From positions 5,208,501 through 5,272,500 of the forward strand of contig NZ_AP023247.1 in NCBI RefSeq assembly GCF_016756535.1: 64,000 nt of DNA, in the 5' to 3' direction. Position numbers and translations under genes: made by a program. Every line of letters begins with the position of its first letter. Within the stretch, counting starts at the first letter, position 1. Positions 26,985 through 38,948 of this stretch are shown piece after piece. This stretch comes from Mesorhizobium sp. 131-2-1 (lineage in GTDB: Bacteria > Pseudomonadota > Alphaproteobacteria > Rhizobiales > Rhizobiaceae). The notes beneath the pieces were generated by a model. The model did not search any database. It was not told where the DNA came from and worked only from the letters and a program-made list of their open reading frames with translations.

Positions 26985-28121
26985 ATGCTGGCGCGCGACA
27001 CCTCACTGCCACCGCCGCCCGCCGAGGGAGCCATCGAGAAGCCCGCGCGCGGCAATGAGAGCTACATCGCGCTGGTCTGGCGGCGGCTGAAGCGTTCGTG
27101 GACCGGGATGGCCGGGCTTTGGCTCGTCGCGCTTCTGCTTTTCATGGCGGTGTTCGCGGAGTTCCTGGCGCCGATGGACCCGAAGGCGACGGATATCGGC
27201 TTCGCCCCACCGCAGCTGCCGAGCTTCCACGACAAGGACGGCAATTTCGTCGCACGGCCGAGGGTGTATGCGCTGGCCGATTCCGCCGATCTCGATCCGG
27301 TCACCTTCCAGCCGATCGTCGGCCCCGACTATGAGCATCCGAGGCTGCTCGGGTTCTTCGTCGAGGGCGCGCCCTATAAGCTCCTCGGACTGGTCCCGGC
27401 GAACCGGCATTTCTTCGCCTCCATGGACGGAAAGCCAGTGCATTTCCTCGGCACCGACAAGTTCGGCCGCGACGTGCTGTCACGCGCCGTCCACGGCTCG
27501 CGCGTCTCGCTGATGATCGCGCTGACCGTCGTCTTCATCATCACCATCATCGGCACCACCGTCGGCATGGTCTCCGGTTATTTCGGCGGCAGGTTCGACG
27601 TCTGGGTGCAGCGCTTCGTCGAACTGGTGCTAGCCTTCCCGCAGCTGCCGCTGTACCTGGCGCTGACCACGCTGATCCCGGTCACCGCGCCGACCAACGT
27701 CTTCCTCGCCTTTGTCATCATCGTCATGTCGGCGCTGGGCTGGGCGCAGATGTCGCGCGAGGTGCGCGGCAAGACGCTGGCGCTGGCGCGAATAGACTAT
27801 GTGCGTGCCGCCATGGCGGTCGGCGCCACCGACCGGCGCATCATCATGCAGCACATCTTCCCCAATGTGATGAGCCACGTGATCGTCGCCGTGACACTGG
27901 CGATCCCGACGGTGGTGCTGCTCGAATCCTTCCTCGGTTTCCTCGGCTTCGCGGTCAAGCCGCCGCTGATCTCGTGGGGGCTGATGCTGCAGGACACCGC
28001 GACCTATTCGGTCATCGGCACCTATCCCTGGATCCTGTCGCCGGTCGGTTTCGTGCTTGTCACCGTCTTTGCCTTCAACGCGCTGGGCGACGGCCTGCGC
28101 GATGCCGTTGACCCTTATTGA
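26985..28121 (+). CDS. agpC: ABC importer permease, DppC class with long first loop
   Basis: This 378-residue permease is of the DppC/OppC class. After the first helix (AGLWLVALLLFMAVFAEFLA) there is an unusually long periplasmic loop of roughly 125 residues. The canonical module starts at FLGTDKFGRDVLSRAVHGSR. The EAA loop is in DYVRAAMAVGATDRRIIMQHI. Typical DppC proteins are about 300 residues, so the extra loop is probably specific to this sugar-importing subgroup. It starts directly after the agpB stop, and the ATPase gene follows after 10 bases. Confidence 0.92.
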   Translation: MLARDTSLPPPPAEGAIEKPARGNESYIALVWRRLKRSWTGMAGLWLVALLLFMAVFAEFLAPMDPKATDIGFAPPQLPSFHDKDGNFVARPRVYALADSADLDPVTFQPIVGPDYEHPRLLGFFVEGAPYKLLGLVPANRHFFASMDGKPVHFLGTDKFGRDVLSRAVHGSRVSLMIALTVVFIITIIGTTVGMVSGYFGGRFDVWVQRFVELVLAFPQLPLYLALTTLIPVTAPTNVFLAFVIIVMSALGWAQMSREVRGKTLALARIDYVRAAMAVGATDRRIIMQHIFPNVMSHVIVAVTLAIPTVVLLESFLGFLGFAVKPPLISWGLMLQDTATYSVIGTYPWILSPVGFVLVTVFAFNALGDGLRDAVDPY

Positions 28122-28131
28122 GGTGGCTGGG

Positions 28132-29799
<1,668 letters not shown>

Positions 29800-29818
29800 G
29801 CATATGCCGGAGGTTAGC

Positions 29819-31189
29819 GTGGCAAGAAATCCCAAGATTACATTCATCGGCGCCGGTTCGACGGTGTTCATGAAGAACATCGTCGGCGACGTGCTGCAGC
29901 GCCCGGCACTCTCCGGCGCGACGATCGCGCTGATGGACATCAATCCGCAGCGGCTGGAGGAGAGCGCCGTCGTCGTCAACAAGCTGATCGCGACGCTCGG
30001 CGTCAAAGCAAAGGCCGAGACCTATTCCGACCAGCGCAAGGCACTAGCCGGCGCCGACTTCGTCGTCGTCGCCTTCCAGATCGGCGGCTATGAGCCCTGC
30101 ACCGTCACCGACTTCGAAGTGCCCAAGAAATACGGCCTGCGCCAGACGATCGCCGATACGCTCGGCGTCGGCGGCATCATGCGGGGTCTGCGGACAGTGC
30201 CGCATCTATGGAAGATCTGCGAGGACATGCTCGCGGTCTGCCCCGAGGCCATCATGCTGCAGTACGTCAACCCGATGGCGATCAACACCTGGGCGATATC
30301 CGAGAAATACCCTGCCATCAAGCAGGTCGGGCTGTGCCATTCTGTGCAGGGCACGGCGATGGAACTGGCGCACGACCTCGACCTTCCCTACGAGGAGATC
30401 CGCTATCGCTCGGCCGGCATCAACCACATGGCCTTCTACCTCAAGTTCGAGCATCGCCAGCCGGACGGTTCCTACCGCGACCTCTATCCCGATCTCGTGC
30501 GCGCCTATCGCGAGGGCCGCGCGCCGAAGCCCGGCTGGAACCCGCGCTGCCCGAACAAGGTGCGCTACGAAATGTTGACGCGGCTCGGCTATTTCGTCAC
30601 CGAAAGCTCAGAGCATTTCGCCGAATACACGCCCTATTTCATCAAGGACGGCCGCCCCGACCTGATCGAGAAGTTCGGCATCCCGCTCGACGAATATCCC
30701 AAGCGCTGCATCGAACAGATCGAGCGCTGGAAGGGACAGGCGGAGGCCTATCGCTCGGCCGACCGGATCGAGGTCGAGCAGTCGAAGGAATACGCCTCCT
30801 CGATCATGAACTCGGTGTGGACCGGCGAGCCGTCGGTGATCTACGGCAATGTCCGCAACAATGGCTGCATCACCTCGCTGCCCTTCGATTGCGCCGCCGA
30901 AGTGCCGTGCCTGGTCGATGCTTCAGGCATCCAGCCGACCTATATCGGCGACCTGCCGCCCCAGCTGACGGCGCTGATCCGGACCAACATCAACGTGCAG
31001 GAACTGACGGTGCGGGCCCTGATGACGGAAAACCGCGAACACATCTACCACGCGGCGATGATGGATCCGCACACCGCGGCCGAGCTCGACCTCGACCAGA
31101 TCTGGTCCCTTGTCGACGATCTGCTCGCCGCTCACGGCGACTGGCTGCCGGCCTGGGCGCGCAAGGGCGGCCGGAGCAAGGCGGCCTAG
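29819..31189 (+). CDS. agaL2: GH4 alpha-galactosidase, second copy
   Basis: This 456-residue GH4 enzyme is closer to enterobacterial MelA than the first copy: [19 protein letters not shown] (Cys173) and AGINHMAFY (His203) are all present. The N-terminal [17 protein letters not shown] binds NAD. I choose GTG 29819 because GGAGG ends 5 bases before it; an ATG at 29804 is in frame but has a poorer ribosome site. It ends the galactoside operon and overlaps purD tail to tail by three bases. Two GH4 genes around one importer match the agaL1-agpABCD-agaL2 order known from S. meliloti. Confidence 0.92.
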   Translation: MARNPKITFIGAGSTVFMKNIVGDVLQRPALSGATIALMDINPQRLEESAVVVNKLIATLGVKAKAETYSDQRKALAGADFVVVAFQIGGYEPCTVTDFEVPKKYGLRQTIADTLGVGGIMRGLRTVPHLWKICEDMLAVCPEAIMLQYVNPMAINTWAISEKYPAIKQVGLCHSVQGTAMELAHDLDLPYEEIRYRSAGINHMAFYLKFEHRQPDGSYRDLYPDLVRAYREGRAPKPGWNPRCPNKVRYEMLTRLGYFVTESSEHFAEYTPYFIKDGRPDLIEKFGIPLDEYPKRCIEQIERWKGQAEAYRSADRIEVEQSKEYASSIMNSVWTGEPSVIYGNVRNNGCITSLPFDCAAEVPCLVDASGIQPTYIGDLPPQLTALIRTNINVQELTVRALMTENREHIYHAAMMDPHTAAELDLDQIWSLVDDLLAAHGDWLPAWARKGGRSKAA

Positions 31190-32466
31190 GCGCCGGCCTT
31201 CTCGCGCGCCACGGCCTGCCAGCCGATGTCGCGGCGGCAAAAACCCTGCGGCCAGTCGATGCGATCGAGCGCGGCGTAGGCGCGTTGCTGCGCCTCGCCG
31301 ACGGTCGCGCCTGTCGCCGTGACATTGAGCACGCGGCCGCCATTGGCGACCAGCGCGCCGCCGTTGATGGCGGTGCCGGCATGGAAGATCTCGGCGCCGC
31401 CGCTGGCAGCCTCCTCCAGGCCGCGGATGACCGAGCCCTTTTCCGGCGTGCCGGGATAGCCCCTCGCCGCCATCACCACGGTGAGCGCCGCATCGTCGCG
31501 CCAGCGGATCGATGTGTGCGCAAGCTGGCCGTCGACGGCGGCGTTGAGCAGCACCAGGAGATCGTCCTTCAGCCGCATCATCAGCACCTGGCATTCGGGA
31601 TCGCCGAAGCGAGTGTTGTATTCGATGAGCTTCGGCCCCTTGTCGGTGATCATCAACCCGGCGAAGAGGATCCCGGCGAACGGCGCGCCAAGCTCGGCCA
31701 TGCCACGCATCGTCGGCTCGATGATCTCGCGCATGGTGCGCTCTACCATTTCGGGCGTCATCACCGGCGCCGGCGAATAGGCGCCCATGCCCCCGGTGTT
31801 GGGACCGACGTCGCCATCACCGACACGCTTGTGATCCTGCGCAGTGCCGAAGGGTAGCGCGGTGGTACCGTCGCACAGGCAGAAGAAGCTCGCCTCCTCG
31901 CCGGTCAGATACTCCTCCACCACCACCTCGGCGCCGGCGGCGCCAAAGGCGCCGTCGAAACAGGCGTCGAGCGCCGCGAGCGCCTCGTCCAGGGTCATGG
32001 CGATGGTGACGCCCTTGCCGGCGGCGAGCCCGTCGGCCTTGATGACAATCGGCGCTCCGACCTTCTCGACATAGGCCTTCGCCGCGGCGAGATCGGCGAA
32101 GCGGCCATAGGCGGCGGTCGGGATGTCGTATTTGGCGCAAAGGTCCTTGGTAAAGCCTTTCGAGCCTTCGAGCCGCGCCGCCCGTTTCGACGGGCCGAAG
32201 ACGCGGATGCCATCGCCGCGCAGATCATCGGCAATGCCGGCGACCAGCGGACCCTCAGGCCCGACCACGACGAGATCGATCTTTTTGTCCCGGCAGAAGG
32301 CGGCAACCGCGGCGTGGTCGGCAATGTCGAGCTTGACCAACTCGGCTTCGCGGCCAATGCCCGGATTGCCGGGCACGGCATAGAGTTTGGTCAAAAGCGG
32401 CGAGGCCGCGATCTTCCAGGCCAGGGCATGTTCGCGGCCGCCGGAGCCGATCACCAAAACGCGCAT
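31186..32466 (-). CDS. purD: Phosphoribosylamine-glycine ligase
   Basis: This 426-residue ATP-grasp enzyme performs the second step of purine synthesis, making GAR from phosphoribosylamine, glycine and ATP. Conserved segments are [18 protein letters not shown], the ATP-grasp loop [11 protein letters not shown], and [10 protein letters not shown]. The ATG at 32466 gives the universal start [14 protein letters not shown]; upstream codons in the frame lack similarity. It is convergent with agaL2, with stop codons overlapping, so no terminator separates them. The upstream neighbour is a PhyH-like gene on the same strand. Confidence 0.97.
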   Translation of the reverse strand: MRVLVIGSGGREHALAWKIAASPLLTKLYAVPGNPGIGREAELVKLDIADHAAVAAFCRDKKIDLVVVGPEGPLVAGIADDLRGDGIRVFGPSKRAARLEGSKGFTKDLCAKYDIPTAAYGRFADLAAAKAYVEKVGAPIVIKADGLAAGKGVTIAMTLDEALAALDACFDGAFGAAGAEVVVEEYLTGEEASFFCLCDGTTALPFGTAQDHKRVGDGDVGPNTGGMGAYSPAPVMTPEMVERTMREIIEPTMRGMAELGAPFAGILFAGLMITDKGPKLIEYNTRFGDPECQVLMMRLKDDLLVLLNAAVDGQLAHTSIRWRDDAALTVVMAARGYPGTPEKGSVIRGLEEAASGGAEIFHAGTAINGGALVANGGRVLNVTATGATVGEAQQRAYAALDRIDWPQGFCRRDIGWQAVAREKAGA

Positions 32467-32608
32467 GCCGATGTCCCTTGTCCATCCACGACAGGACCTC
32501 CCGCTATTGCCCCGTGGCCGGCGGGTCAAGGCTTTTGGCTTGCTCGATGCCGGTTGCGCACGGGAACGTCGCGACATTCCCGGTTGATGAGTGGTCCCGC
32601 CGGCGCAG

Positions 32609-33400
32609 TCAGCTCTGGAAAACGACCGGGAACCAGTCCTCGCGCAACTTCTGGCCGGGCTGCATGCCGTGGCCGGGATAGGGCGGCGAGGTACGGCCAG
32701 GGCGCTCGACATAATGGGCGTCGTCGCCGACCCAGCGCAGCGACAGCGCACGGCGCCTTGCCGAAGTCAAATTGCCGCGCGCGCCATGCGCCGTCCTGAA
32801 GTCGAACAGGATGGCGTCGCCCGGCTCCATCTCCCATTCGAGCACTTTCATCGATGGATCATTGTCGGGATCGGGCACCGGCCGGTAGTCGCCCTCGCCG
32901 GCATAGAAATTGGCGTCGTTCAGCCAGCGCACCGGCAGGACCATCTTTTCCCATCTATGTGAGCCGGCGATCAGCCGCAGCGTCGCTTCCTTCACCGGAT
33001 CGATCGGGATCCAGAAGCTGACCGTCTGGCTGCCGTCGACGAAGTAATACGGAATGTCCTGGTGCCAGGGCGTCGGCTTCTGCGTGCCCGGCTCCTTGAC
33101 CAGCACGTGATCGTGAAAGAACTGGGCGCTGCGCGACTGCATCACCGCCGCCGCCAGTTCGGCCGCGGGCGATTCCCTGACGATCCTGACGAATTCAGGG
33201 ATGCGCTCCCAGTTGCAGTAGTCGTCGAAGAAACTGCCCTTGCCGTTGGCGATGTCGGAAGCGGTGGCGCTGCGGTTCTGCACGTTGCGCTCGATGCCGT
33301 CGGCGATGACATCGACCCAATCCTTGAAGGCGCCACGGATGCAGACCGCGCCGTCGCGCTGGTAGTCGGCAATTGCTTCGGCATCGATCCGGGTGGCCAT
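32609..33400 (-). CDS. Phytanoyl-CoA dioxygenase (PhyH) family protein
   Basis: This 263-residue Fe(II)/2-oxoglutarate oxygenase has a full facial triad: His113 and Asp115 in WHQD, and His205 in TAHGARGN. An Arg-rich stretch [10 protein letters not shown] after it supplies the 2-oxoglutarate-binding arginine. The double-stranded beta-helix is complete. Substrates of this family are diverse (phytanoyl-CoA, ectoine, halogenation-type small molecules), so none is assigned. A LysR gene is divergent across 90 bases and is the probable regulator. ATG start with AGGAGG upstream. Confidence 0.88.
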   Translation of the reverse strand: MATRIDAEAIADYQRDGAVCIRGAFKDWVDVIADGIERNVQNRSATASDIANGKGSFFDDYCNWERIPEFVRIVRESPAAELAAAVMQSRSAQFFHDHVLVKEPGTQKPTPWHQDIPYYFVDGSQTVSFWIPIDPVKEATLRLIAGSHRWEKMVLPVRWLNDANFYAGEGDYRPVPDPDNDPSMKVLEWEMEPGDAILFDFRTAHGARGNLTSARRRALSLRWVGDDAHYVERPGRTSPPYPGHGMQPGQKLREDWFPVVFQS

Positions 33401-33458
33401 CCTGTCCTCCTTGGTTGGGATGGCCGACTATCGCAGCCGCCGTACATCGCGTAAAATA

Positions 33459-33479
33459 ATAACTTCTCATCTTACTTAT
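33459..33479. promoter_or_regulatory. Candidate LysR site in the PhyH/LysR divergent region
   Basis: ATAA and TTAT are separated by 13 bases in an AT-rich patch within the 90-base divergent region. It departs from the strict T-N11-A form, so it is only a candidate. Confidence 0.3.
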
Positions 33480-33490
33480 AGTCCTACCCT

Positions 33491-34402
33491 ATGAATTTGA
33501 CTCTCACGCAGTTGCGCTACCTCGTCGCCGTGGCACGCCATGGCAGCGTCACCGCGGCTGCCAGGGCGCTCAACGTCTCGCAGCCGTCGATCTCGGTGGC
33601 GATCGACAATGTCGAGGAGACGCTCGGCCAGAAGCTGTTCGTGCGCCAGCGCGGAAGCGGCGTCGCGCTGACGTCGTTCGGCCGCAACGCCGTGGCGAAG
33701 GCAAGACAGGTGTTGGCCGAGGCGGACGAGCTGGCGGGGCTGGGATCGCAAGAAGCCGAAGTCGGCGGCGAGCTGGTGCTCGGCTGCTTCGAGGACCTGG
33801 CGCCCTATTTCGCACCGGGGCTGATCCGCTCGTTTTCCCAGCGCTGCCCATCAGTCACAGTCGTCGTGCGCGACGAGACCTTCGAGACGCTGGGCCGGCG
33901 GCTCGGCGATTCGGCCATCGATCTCGGCCTCACCTACGATCTCGGCCTGCCGGCGCATTTCGCCCGCATTCTCCTGCATGAGCTGCGGCCGCACGCGCTT
34001 CTGCCGGCTGGGCATGCGCTGGCGAGCCGGCGGACGGTCAGCCTGGCGGAGCTCGCAGCGCACCCTCTGATCATGACGGACCAGCCGCACAGCTGGCAGC
34101 ACATGCTGGACCTCTTCCTCAGCCGCGGCCTGTCGCCCGTCGCCCAATCGACGACGAGCTCGTTCGAGCTGCAGCGCAGCATGGTGGCCAACGGCTTCGG
34201 CGTTGCGGTCAGCTACACCAGGCCGCATGGCGACTTGAGCTATGACGGCCTGCCGCTGGTTTGCAGGCCACTCGCCGATCCGCTGCCGATGCAGCGGATC
34301 ATCCTCACCCATGACACGCGCCAGCGCCTGCCGAAGGCGGCGCTGGCATTCATCGAGGTGGCAAAAGAATGGTTCGCCAGTCACGATGTTTTCACCGGAT
34401 GA
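33491..34402 (+). CDS. LysR family transcriptional regulator
   Basis: This 303-residue LysR protein has a helix-turn-helix at residues 1-60 (MNLTLTQLRYLVAVARHGSV, then AARALNVSQPSISVAIDNVE). The effector domain is of periplasmic-binding-protein type, with an SPVAQSTTSSFELQRSMVANG stretch near the hinge. It is divergent from the PhyH dioxygenase gene and so its likely regulator; LysR proteins usually control the divergent neighbour and repress themselves. The effector is unknown. ubiA follows downstream after 48 bases but is probably independent. Confidence 0.9.
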   Translation: MNLTLTQLRYLVAVARHGSVTAAARALNVSQPSISVAIDNVEETLGQKLFVRQRGSGVALTSFGRNAVAKARQVLAEADELAGLGSQEAEVGGELVLGCFEDLAPYFAPGLIRSFSQRCPSVTVVVRDETFETLGRRLGDSAIDLGLTYDLGLPAHFARILLHELRPHALLPAGHALASRRTVSLAELAAHPLIMTDQPHSWQHMLDLFLSRGLSPVAQSTTSSFELQRSMVANGFGVAVSYTRPHGDLSYDGLPLVCRPLADPLPMQRIILTHDTRQRLPKAALAFIEVAKEWFASHDVFTG

Positions 34403-34450
34403 GCGACAACGCGGCCGCTTGACGACGCTCACCGCTGCTGCCACTCCAGC

Positions 34451-35437
34451 ATGATGGAAACCATCCAGTCGAAAGCGGCCCAGGGCCGCGTCGCCGACGC
34501 GCCGAGCGGTCACTGGGTCTACCGCGCGCTGCCGCGCTGGCTGTGGGCCTATGCGCAGCTTGCCCGTTGGGACCGTCCGATCGGCTGGCAGTTGCTGTTA
34601 TGGCCGTGCTGGTGGTCGGCCGCGCTTGCGGCAAGCGCCTATCCGCGCCCGACGGACCCGCTGCTGACGCTGCTGCCGGCGCCCTGGTATCTTTTGCTGT
34701 TCCTGATCGGGGCGATCGCCATGCGCGGCGCCGGCTGCACCTACAACGACCTGGCCGACGAGAACATCGACAACCAGGTCGAGCGCACGCGCTCGCGGCC
34801 GCTGCCGGCCGGCAAGGTGACGCGCCGGCAGGCCTGGGTGTTCCTGGTCATCCAGGCGCTGGTGGGTCTGGCCGTGCTGTTGCAGTTCAACAGCTTCACC
34901 ATTCCGCTCGGCATAGCCTCGCTCGTCATCGTTGCGATCTACCCGTTCATGAAGCGGATCACCGACTGGCCGCAATTCGTGCTCGGGCTTGCCTTCTCCT
35001 GGGGCGCGCTGATGGGATGGGCGGTCGAGTTCGGCGATCTCGATGGCCCGGCTATCATGCTCTATATCGGTTCGATCCTGTGGGTGATCGGCTACGACAC
35101 GATCTATGCGCACCAGGACAAGGAAGACGACGCCATCGTCGGCGTGCGCTCGACGGCGCGGCTGTTCGGCGACAACACCAAGACCTGGCTGGTCGGCCTC
35201 TACGGCGGCGCGCTCATCTGCTTCGCCATCGCCTTCGCTTCAGCGCAGGCGCCGATGCCGGCGCTGGCCGGGCTGATCGCCGCCGGCGCGCATATGGCGC
35301 GGCAGATCGCTAGGCTGGACATTAACAATCCGGACCAGTGCCTCAAGCTGTTCAAGTCGAACAACCAGGTCGGCTGGCTGATCTTCCTCGGCCTGATCGG
35401 CGGCTCGCTGTGGGTGGCGCTGAAGCCGCTGATTTAG
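34451..35437 (+). CDS. ubiA: 4-hydroxybenzoate polyprenyltransferase
   Basis: This 328-residue integral membrane enzyme attaches the polyprenyl chain to 4-hydroxybenzoate in ubiquinone synthesis. Both aspartate-rich motifs are present: GCTYNDLADENIDNQVERTR (NDxxDxxxD) and TIYAHQDKEDDAIVG. About eight hydrophobic helices follow from RPIGWQLLLWPCWWS. The N-terminal 40 residues are soluble and long for the family. ATG start. The polyprenyl donor would be made by the synthase encoded at 47307-48332. A RIME-like palindrome follows the gene. Confidence 0.95.
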   Translation: MMETIQSKAAQGRVADAPSGHWVYRALPRWLWAYAQLARWDRPIGWQLLLWPCWWSAALAASAYPRPTDPLLTLLPAPWYLLLFLIGAIAMRGAGCTYNDLADENIDNQVERTRSRPLPAGKVTRRQAWVFLVIQALVGLAVLLQFNSFTIPLGIASLVIVAIYPFMKRITDWPQFVLGLAFSWGALMGWAVEFGDLDGPAIMLYIGSILWVIGYDTIYAHQDKEDDAIVGVRSTARLFGDNTKTWLVGLYGGALICFAIAFASAQAPMPALAGLIAAGAHMARQIARLDINNPDQCLKLFKSNNQVGWLIFLGLIGGSLWVALKPLI

Positions 35438-35443
35438 CTTCTT

Positions 35444-35589
35444 CCCTTCTCCCCCTGTGGGAGAAGGTGGATCGGCGCGCAGCGCCGAGACGGATGAGGG
35501 GTGTTCCAGCGGAGTGAAACGTCGGCGTTCCCTGGAGCACCCCTCATCCGTCGCCTTCGGGGACACCTTCTCCCACAAGGGGAGAAGGG
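35444..35589. repeat. RIME-like palindromic intergenic element
   Basis: The outer arms CCCTTCTCCCCCTGTGGGAG (35444-35463) and CTCCCACAAGGGGAGAAGGG (35570-35589) pair. Inside them GATGAGGGGTGTTCCAG pairs with CTGGAGCACCCCTCATC. The nested two-palindrome architecture and position between two genes fit rhizobial intergenic mosaic elements (RIME1-like). It may double as a transcription end for ubiA and DUF6101, which converge here. Confidence 0.8.
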
Positions 35590-35599
35590 GGAAATCGCG

Positions 35600-36166
35600 T
35601 TATTCGCGTGCGATGATCTCCTCGCCGTCGACGACGAGTCTGAGGCCAAGATTGCCGGCCCTGCGGCGGGCGAGGAAGCGCGGGCGGCGCATGGTCGAGA
35701 CGCGACCCTTGCGGCGCTCCTGCGGCGGCAGCGCCTTGATGGCGGCGCCGAGCGATTCCTCCAGCGTGCGGGCAACGCCGTCGGCCTCGATCAGCAGCAT
35801 CGGCAGGCGATAGGCATCGGCCCAGGCGCGCCAGTCGGCGGCGACATCGTCGAGGTCGTCGGCGACCAGCAGCGGCACCGACAGCATCGGATCATTGTGC
35901 AGAAGCTCGAGCGTCACGGTGACATTGCCTTCAGGGTCTTCCATGGCGCGGGCGGCGACGCCGCGAAACGCCTTGGCGGGCAGCGCGATGATCGCCGGCA
36001 CGCCGCTCATCTCCAGCGTGCGGCGGATGACGGCGCCACGCTGGTCGATGGTGAAGGTAACATCGCCATAGTCGTCGCGTGTCGCATAGCTGACCATCTG
36101 CGGCAGGCGGAATGGGTCGAGACGCATGTTGCGCCCAGCCCAGACTGGCTTCAGTCCAGTGTTCAT
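35600..36166 (-). CDS. DUF6101 family protein
   Basis: This 188-residue soluble protein contains PAIIALPAKAFRGVAARAME and ends LGLRLVVDGEEIIARE. I recognise it as the rhizobial family now called DUF6101, with no known function. The N-terminal MNTGLKPVWAGRNMRLDPF region is basic, the rest mixed alpha/beta. ATG start at 36166. It is monocistronic, with a palindromic element just after the stop and 185 upstream bases that include AT-rich DNA at about 36265-36300. Confidence 0.75.
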   Translation of the reverse strand: MNTGLKPVWAGRNMRLDPFRLPQMVSYATRDDYGDVTFTIDQRGAVIRRTLEMSGVPAIIALPAKAFRGVAARAMEDPEGNVTVTLELLHNDPMLSVPLLVADDLDDVAADWRAWADAYRLPMLLIEADGVARTLEESLGAAIKALPPQERRKGRVSTMRRPRFLARRRAGNLGLRLVVDGEEIIARE

Positions 36167-36351
36167 CGAGTGCCTTCCTGTGTCTCCTGAGGGCCGTTTA
36201 CCGGTTCTCTCCGGGCCAGTTTTTTCCGGCCTCGCTTATGGGGAAACATTAGCGCTGGCTTCTTACCGCCGCGCTTAAGAAAGTCGGTTAAATTTTGCTG
36301 ATCTGAGCCGATGGTTATCGGAATGCGACCAGCCGCAACATGTCGGAAGGA

Positions 36352-37797
36352 TCAGATAACCTTACCGGGATTCATGATGCCGGCCGGGTCGAAGGCAGCC
36401 TTCACCCGGCGCATCAGGTCGATCGCCATCGGCGGCGCCGTGGCGATCAGCTCGTCGCGCTTCAGCTGGCCGATACCGTGCTCGGCCGAGATCGAGCCAT
36501 GGAAGGAACGCACGACGTCGTGCACGGCCGCGTTCATCGGATGGTAGAGGTCGAGGAACGCCGCGTCCTGCCAGTCCAAAGGGCGGGAGATGTTGTAGTG
36601 GAGGTTGCCGTCGCCCATGTGGCCGAAGCAGACCACGCGCGCGCCGGGGCAGACGCTCTCCACCACGCCGGCAGCCTTTTCGATGAAGTCGGGGATCGCG
36701 GCTATCGGCACGGAGATGTCGTGCTTGATCGAGGCGCCCTCGGGCTTCTGGCATTCGGGGAGCGTCTCGCGGAAATTCCAGAGAGCGTCGCCCTGGGCAA
36801 GGCTTGCCGAGACCACGGCGTCACCGACGATGCCTTGCTCGAGGCCGGCTGAAAGAATCTCCTCGATCAACGCCTTGCCGTCCTCTTCGGAACGGCCGGA
36901 AGAAACCTGCATCAAGACATACCATGGCCAGTCGTCAGCCAGCGGCCGGGTGATGCCTTGACCATGTTTCAGCGTGAAGTCGTAGGGCCTTTTAGCGATC
37001 AGCTCGAATGCGGTGAGCGAGGCGCCGGCCCGGTCCATCGCCAAGGTGAACAGAGAGAGCGCGTCCTTCGGGGACGACGGCAGGCCGGCAAAGGCAACCT
37101 CCCTGCCCTTCGGCTTCGGGAAGAGCTTCAGCACGGCGGCGGTGATGACGCCGAGCGTGCCTTCGGCGCCAACGAAGAGGTTCTTCAGATCGTAGCCGGT
37201 GTTGTCCTTCTTCAGTTTGCGCAGATCGTCGAACACCTCGCCGGTCGGCAGCACCACCTCGACGCCGAGGCAGAGCTCGCGCGCATTGCCGTAGGCAAGA
37301 ACGCCGGTGCCGCCGGCGTTGGAGGAAAGGTTGCCGCCGATCTGGCAAGAGCCTTGCGCGGCGAGCGACAGCGGAAACAGCCGGCCGGCGGCGTCGGCCG
37401 CTTCCTGCAAGGTCTGCAGGATGACGCCGGCCTCGACGGTGACGGTGTTGGAAAGCACGTCGATCTCGCGGATGCGGTTCAGCCTGGATAGCGAAAGCAC
37501 GATGTCGCGGCCGGACTTGTCCGGCACCTGGGCGCCGACGAGACCGGTGTTGCCGCTCTGCGGCACGACGGGTGTTCCGGTCTCGGTCGCCAGCCGCATG
37601 ATGCGGCTCACTTCATCGACGCTGCCCGGCCTCAGCACCAGCGACGTCCGGCCGTGCCAGAGACCGCGCCTTTCGGTGATATAGGGCGCGATCCCGGCCT
37701 GGTCGCGCAAGGCGTATTTGTCGCCGACGATGGCCGCGAAACGGTCGATTAGGCTGGGATCGAGGTTGAAGGGCTGGTCGTCGGTTTGATCGTTCAT
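36352..37797 (-). CDS. FAD-binding oxidase (D-2-hydroxyacid/D-lactate dehydrogenase type)
   Basis: This 481-residue flavoprotein has the PCMH/VAO fold: the pyrophosphate-binding part VPQSGNTGLVGAQVP, then CQIGGNLSSNAGGTGVLAYG, the cap domain, and the C-terminal HMGDGNLHYNISRP and EHGIGQLKRDEL motifs. These are typical of GlcD/Dld2-like D-2-hydroxyglutarate or D-lactate dehydrogenases. The substrate is not certain. ATG start at 37797. It follows the Sua5-type gene on the same strand after 20 bases, so they may be co-transcribed. Confidence 0.92.
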   Translation of the reverse strand: MNDQTDDQPFNLDPSLIDRFAAIVGDKYALRDQAGIAPYITERRGLWHGRTSLVLRPGSVDEVSRIMRLATETGTPVVPQSGNTGLVGAQVPDKSGRDIVLSLSRLNRIREIDVLSNTVTVEAGVILQTLQEAADAAGRLFPLSLAAQGSCQIGGNLSSNAGGTGVLAYGNARELCLGVEVVLPTGEVFDDLRKLKKDNTGYDLKNLFVGAEGTLGVITAAVLKLFPKPKGREVAFAGLPSSPKDALSLFTLAMDRAGASLTAFELIAKRPYDFTLKHGQGITRPLADDWPWYVLMQVSSGRSEEDGKALIEEILSAGLEQGIVGDAVVSASLAQGDALWNFRETLPECQKPEGASIKHDISVPIAAIPDFIEKAAGVVESVCPGARVVCFGHMGDGNLHYNISRPLDWQDAAFLDLYHPMNAAVHDVVRSFHGSISAEHGIGQLKRDELIATAPPMAIDLMRRVKAAFDPAGIMNPGKVI

Positions 37798-37817
37798 GGG
37801 GCCAGAACCTATGGCGC

Positions 37818-38783
37818 TCAGGCGATCTTGTCACGCGGCGCGGCGGCGCGCGACAGCCGGTCGTTGATCGCCTCGCCCAGCCCGTCGAAAGGGATCGGCT
37901 CGACGGCGATGGTCGCGGCGCCGCTGCGGTCGAGGTCCTGCATGTAAGCGAACAGGTTCGCCGCCGCCTCGCGCAGATCGCCCGCCTCGGAAAGGTTGCG
38001 CAGCGAGGCCGCACCTTGCCAGCCTGCGGCGCGGCGGCCGCCAAAGGCCAATAGCGCTTCGCCTTTGGCGATCTGTCGGGCGTTGAGCCGCAGCGCGGCG
38101 CCCGGCGCATAGTGCGAGGCGAGCATGCCCGGCGCCTCGATGCCGGCGGCCGCGCCGCGCAGCAGCGGCTTGCCGGTGACGGCCTCGATCTCGGCCGCCG
38201 CGATGCCGCCTGGCCGCAGCAGCCGCACGTTCTCGCCCTCGACTTTGACGATGGTCGATTCCAGGCCGACCGGGGTCGCGCCGCCATCGACCACCAGCCT
38301 GATCCTGTCGCCCAGATCGGCGGCGACGGCCTCGGCGGTGGTGGCGCTTATTCTTCCGGAAGAATTGGCGCTGGGCGCGGCGAGCGGATGACCGAGCCTG
38401 GCGATAAGCTCGCCGCCGAACCCCTTGGGCATGCGCAGCGCGATCGTGTCCAGCCCTGCCGTGACCAGCGGATGAATGCCATTTCCAGGGCGCTGCGGCA
38501 GCACCAGCGTCAGCGGCCCCGGCCAGAAGGCCGCGGCCAGCTTTCTCGACAACGGGTCGAAGGACGCGATGCGCTCGGCCATGGCGAGATCGGCGACATG
38601 GGCGATCAACGGGTTGAAGCGTGGGCGGCCCTTGGCTTCGAAGATGCGGGCAACCCCAATGCCGCTGGTGGCGTCGCCGGCCAGCCCATAGACGGTCTCG
38701 GTCGGGATGGCGACGACATCGCCGCTCTCGAGCAGCGCCAGCGCCTGCTCCATCGCCTCGCCGGCGGCAACTATCTCAGCCAA
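37818..38783 (-). CDS. tsaC: L-threonylcarbamoyladenylate synthase, Sua5 long form
   Basis: This 321-residue protein has the YrdC domain (residues 1-190) with AIPTETVYGLAGDATS and the PSANSSGRISATTAEAV segment that binds ATP and threonine. A C-terminal Sua5 domain follows. It makes threonylcarbamoyl-AMP for t6A modification of ANN-decoding tRNAs. The length is that of Sua5 rather than short TsaC. The start is TTG at 38783; the nearest in-frame ATG is ten codons later. The FAD oxidase gene follows. Confidence 0.92.
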   Translation of the reverse strand: MAEIVAAGEAMEQALALLESGDVVAIPTETVYGLAGDATSGIGVARIFEAKGRPRFNPLIAHVADLAMAERIASFDPLSRKLAAAFWPGPLTLVLPQRPGNGIHPLVTAGLDTIALRMPKGFGGELIARLGHPLAAPSANSSGRISATTAEAVAADLGDRIRLVVDGGATPVGLESTIVKVEGENVRLLRPGGIAAAEIEAVTGKPLLRGAAAGIEAPGMLASHYAPGAALRLNARQIAKGEALLAFGGRRAAGWQGAASLRNLSEAGDLREAAANLFAYMQDLDRSGAATIAVEPIPFDGLGEAINDRLSRAAAPRDKIA

Positions 38784-38948
38784 TTGTCGTCACCTCTATG
38801 GATGCCGGGCTGCGTAATACGGCGGCGTCCGGGGGGCAAGTCCGGGCGTTGGCGAATTATCAATCCCTAAAATGCTATGTTTCCGCGCAAGCAGGCATCA
38901 ATCCCGCTGGGAATATGGTGCCGGTTTGTAGGGCCAGGGGAAACTATC

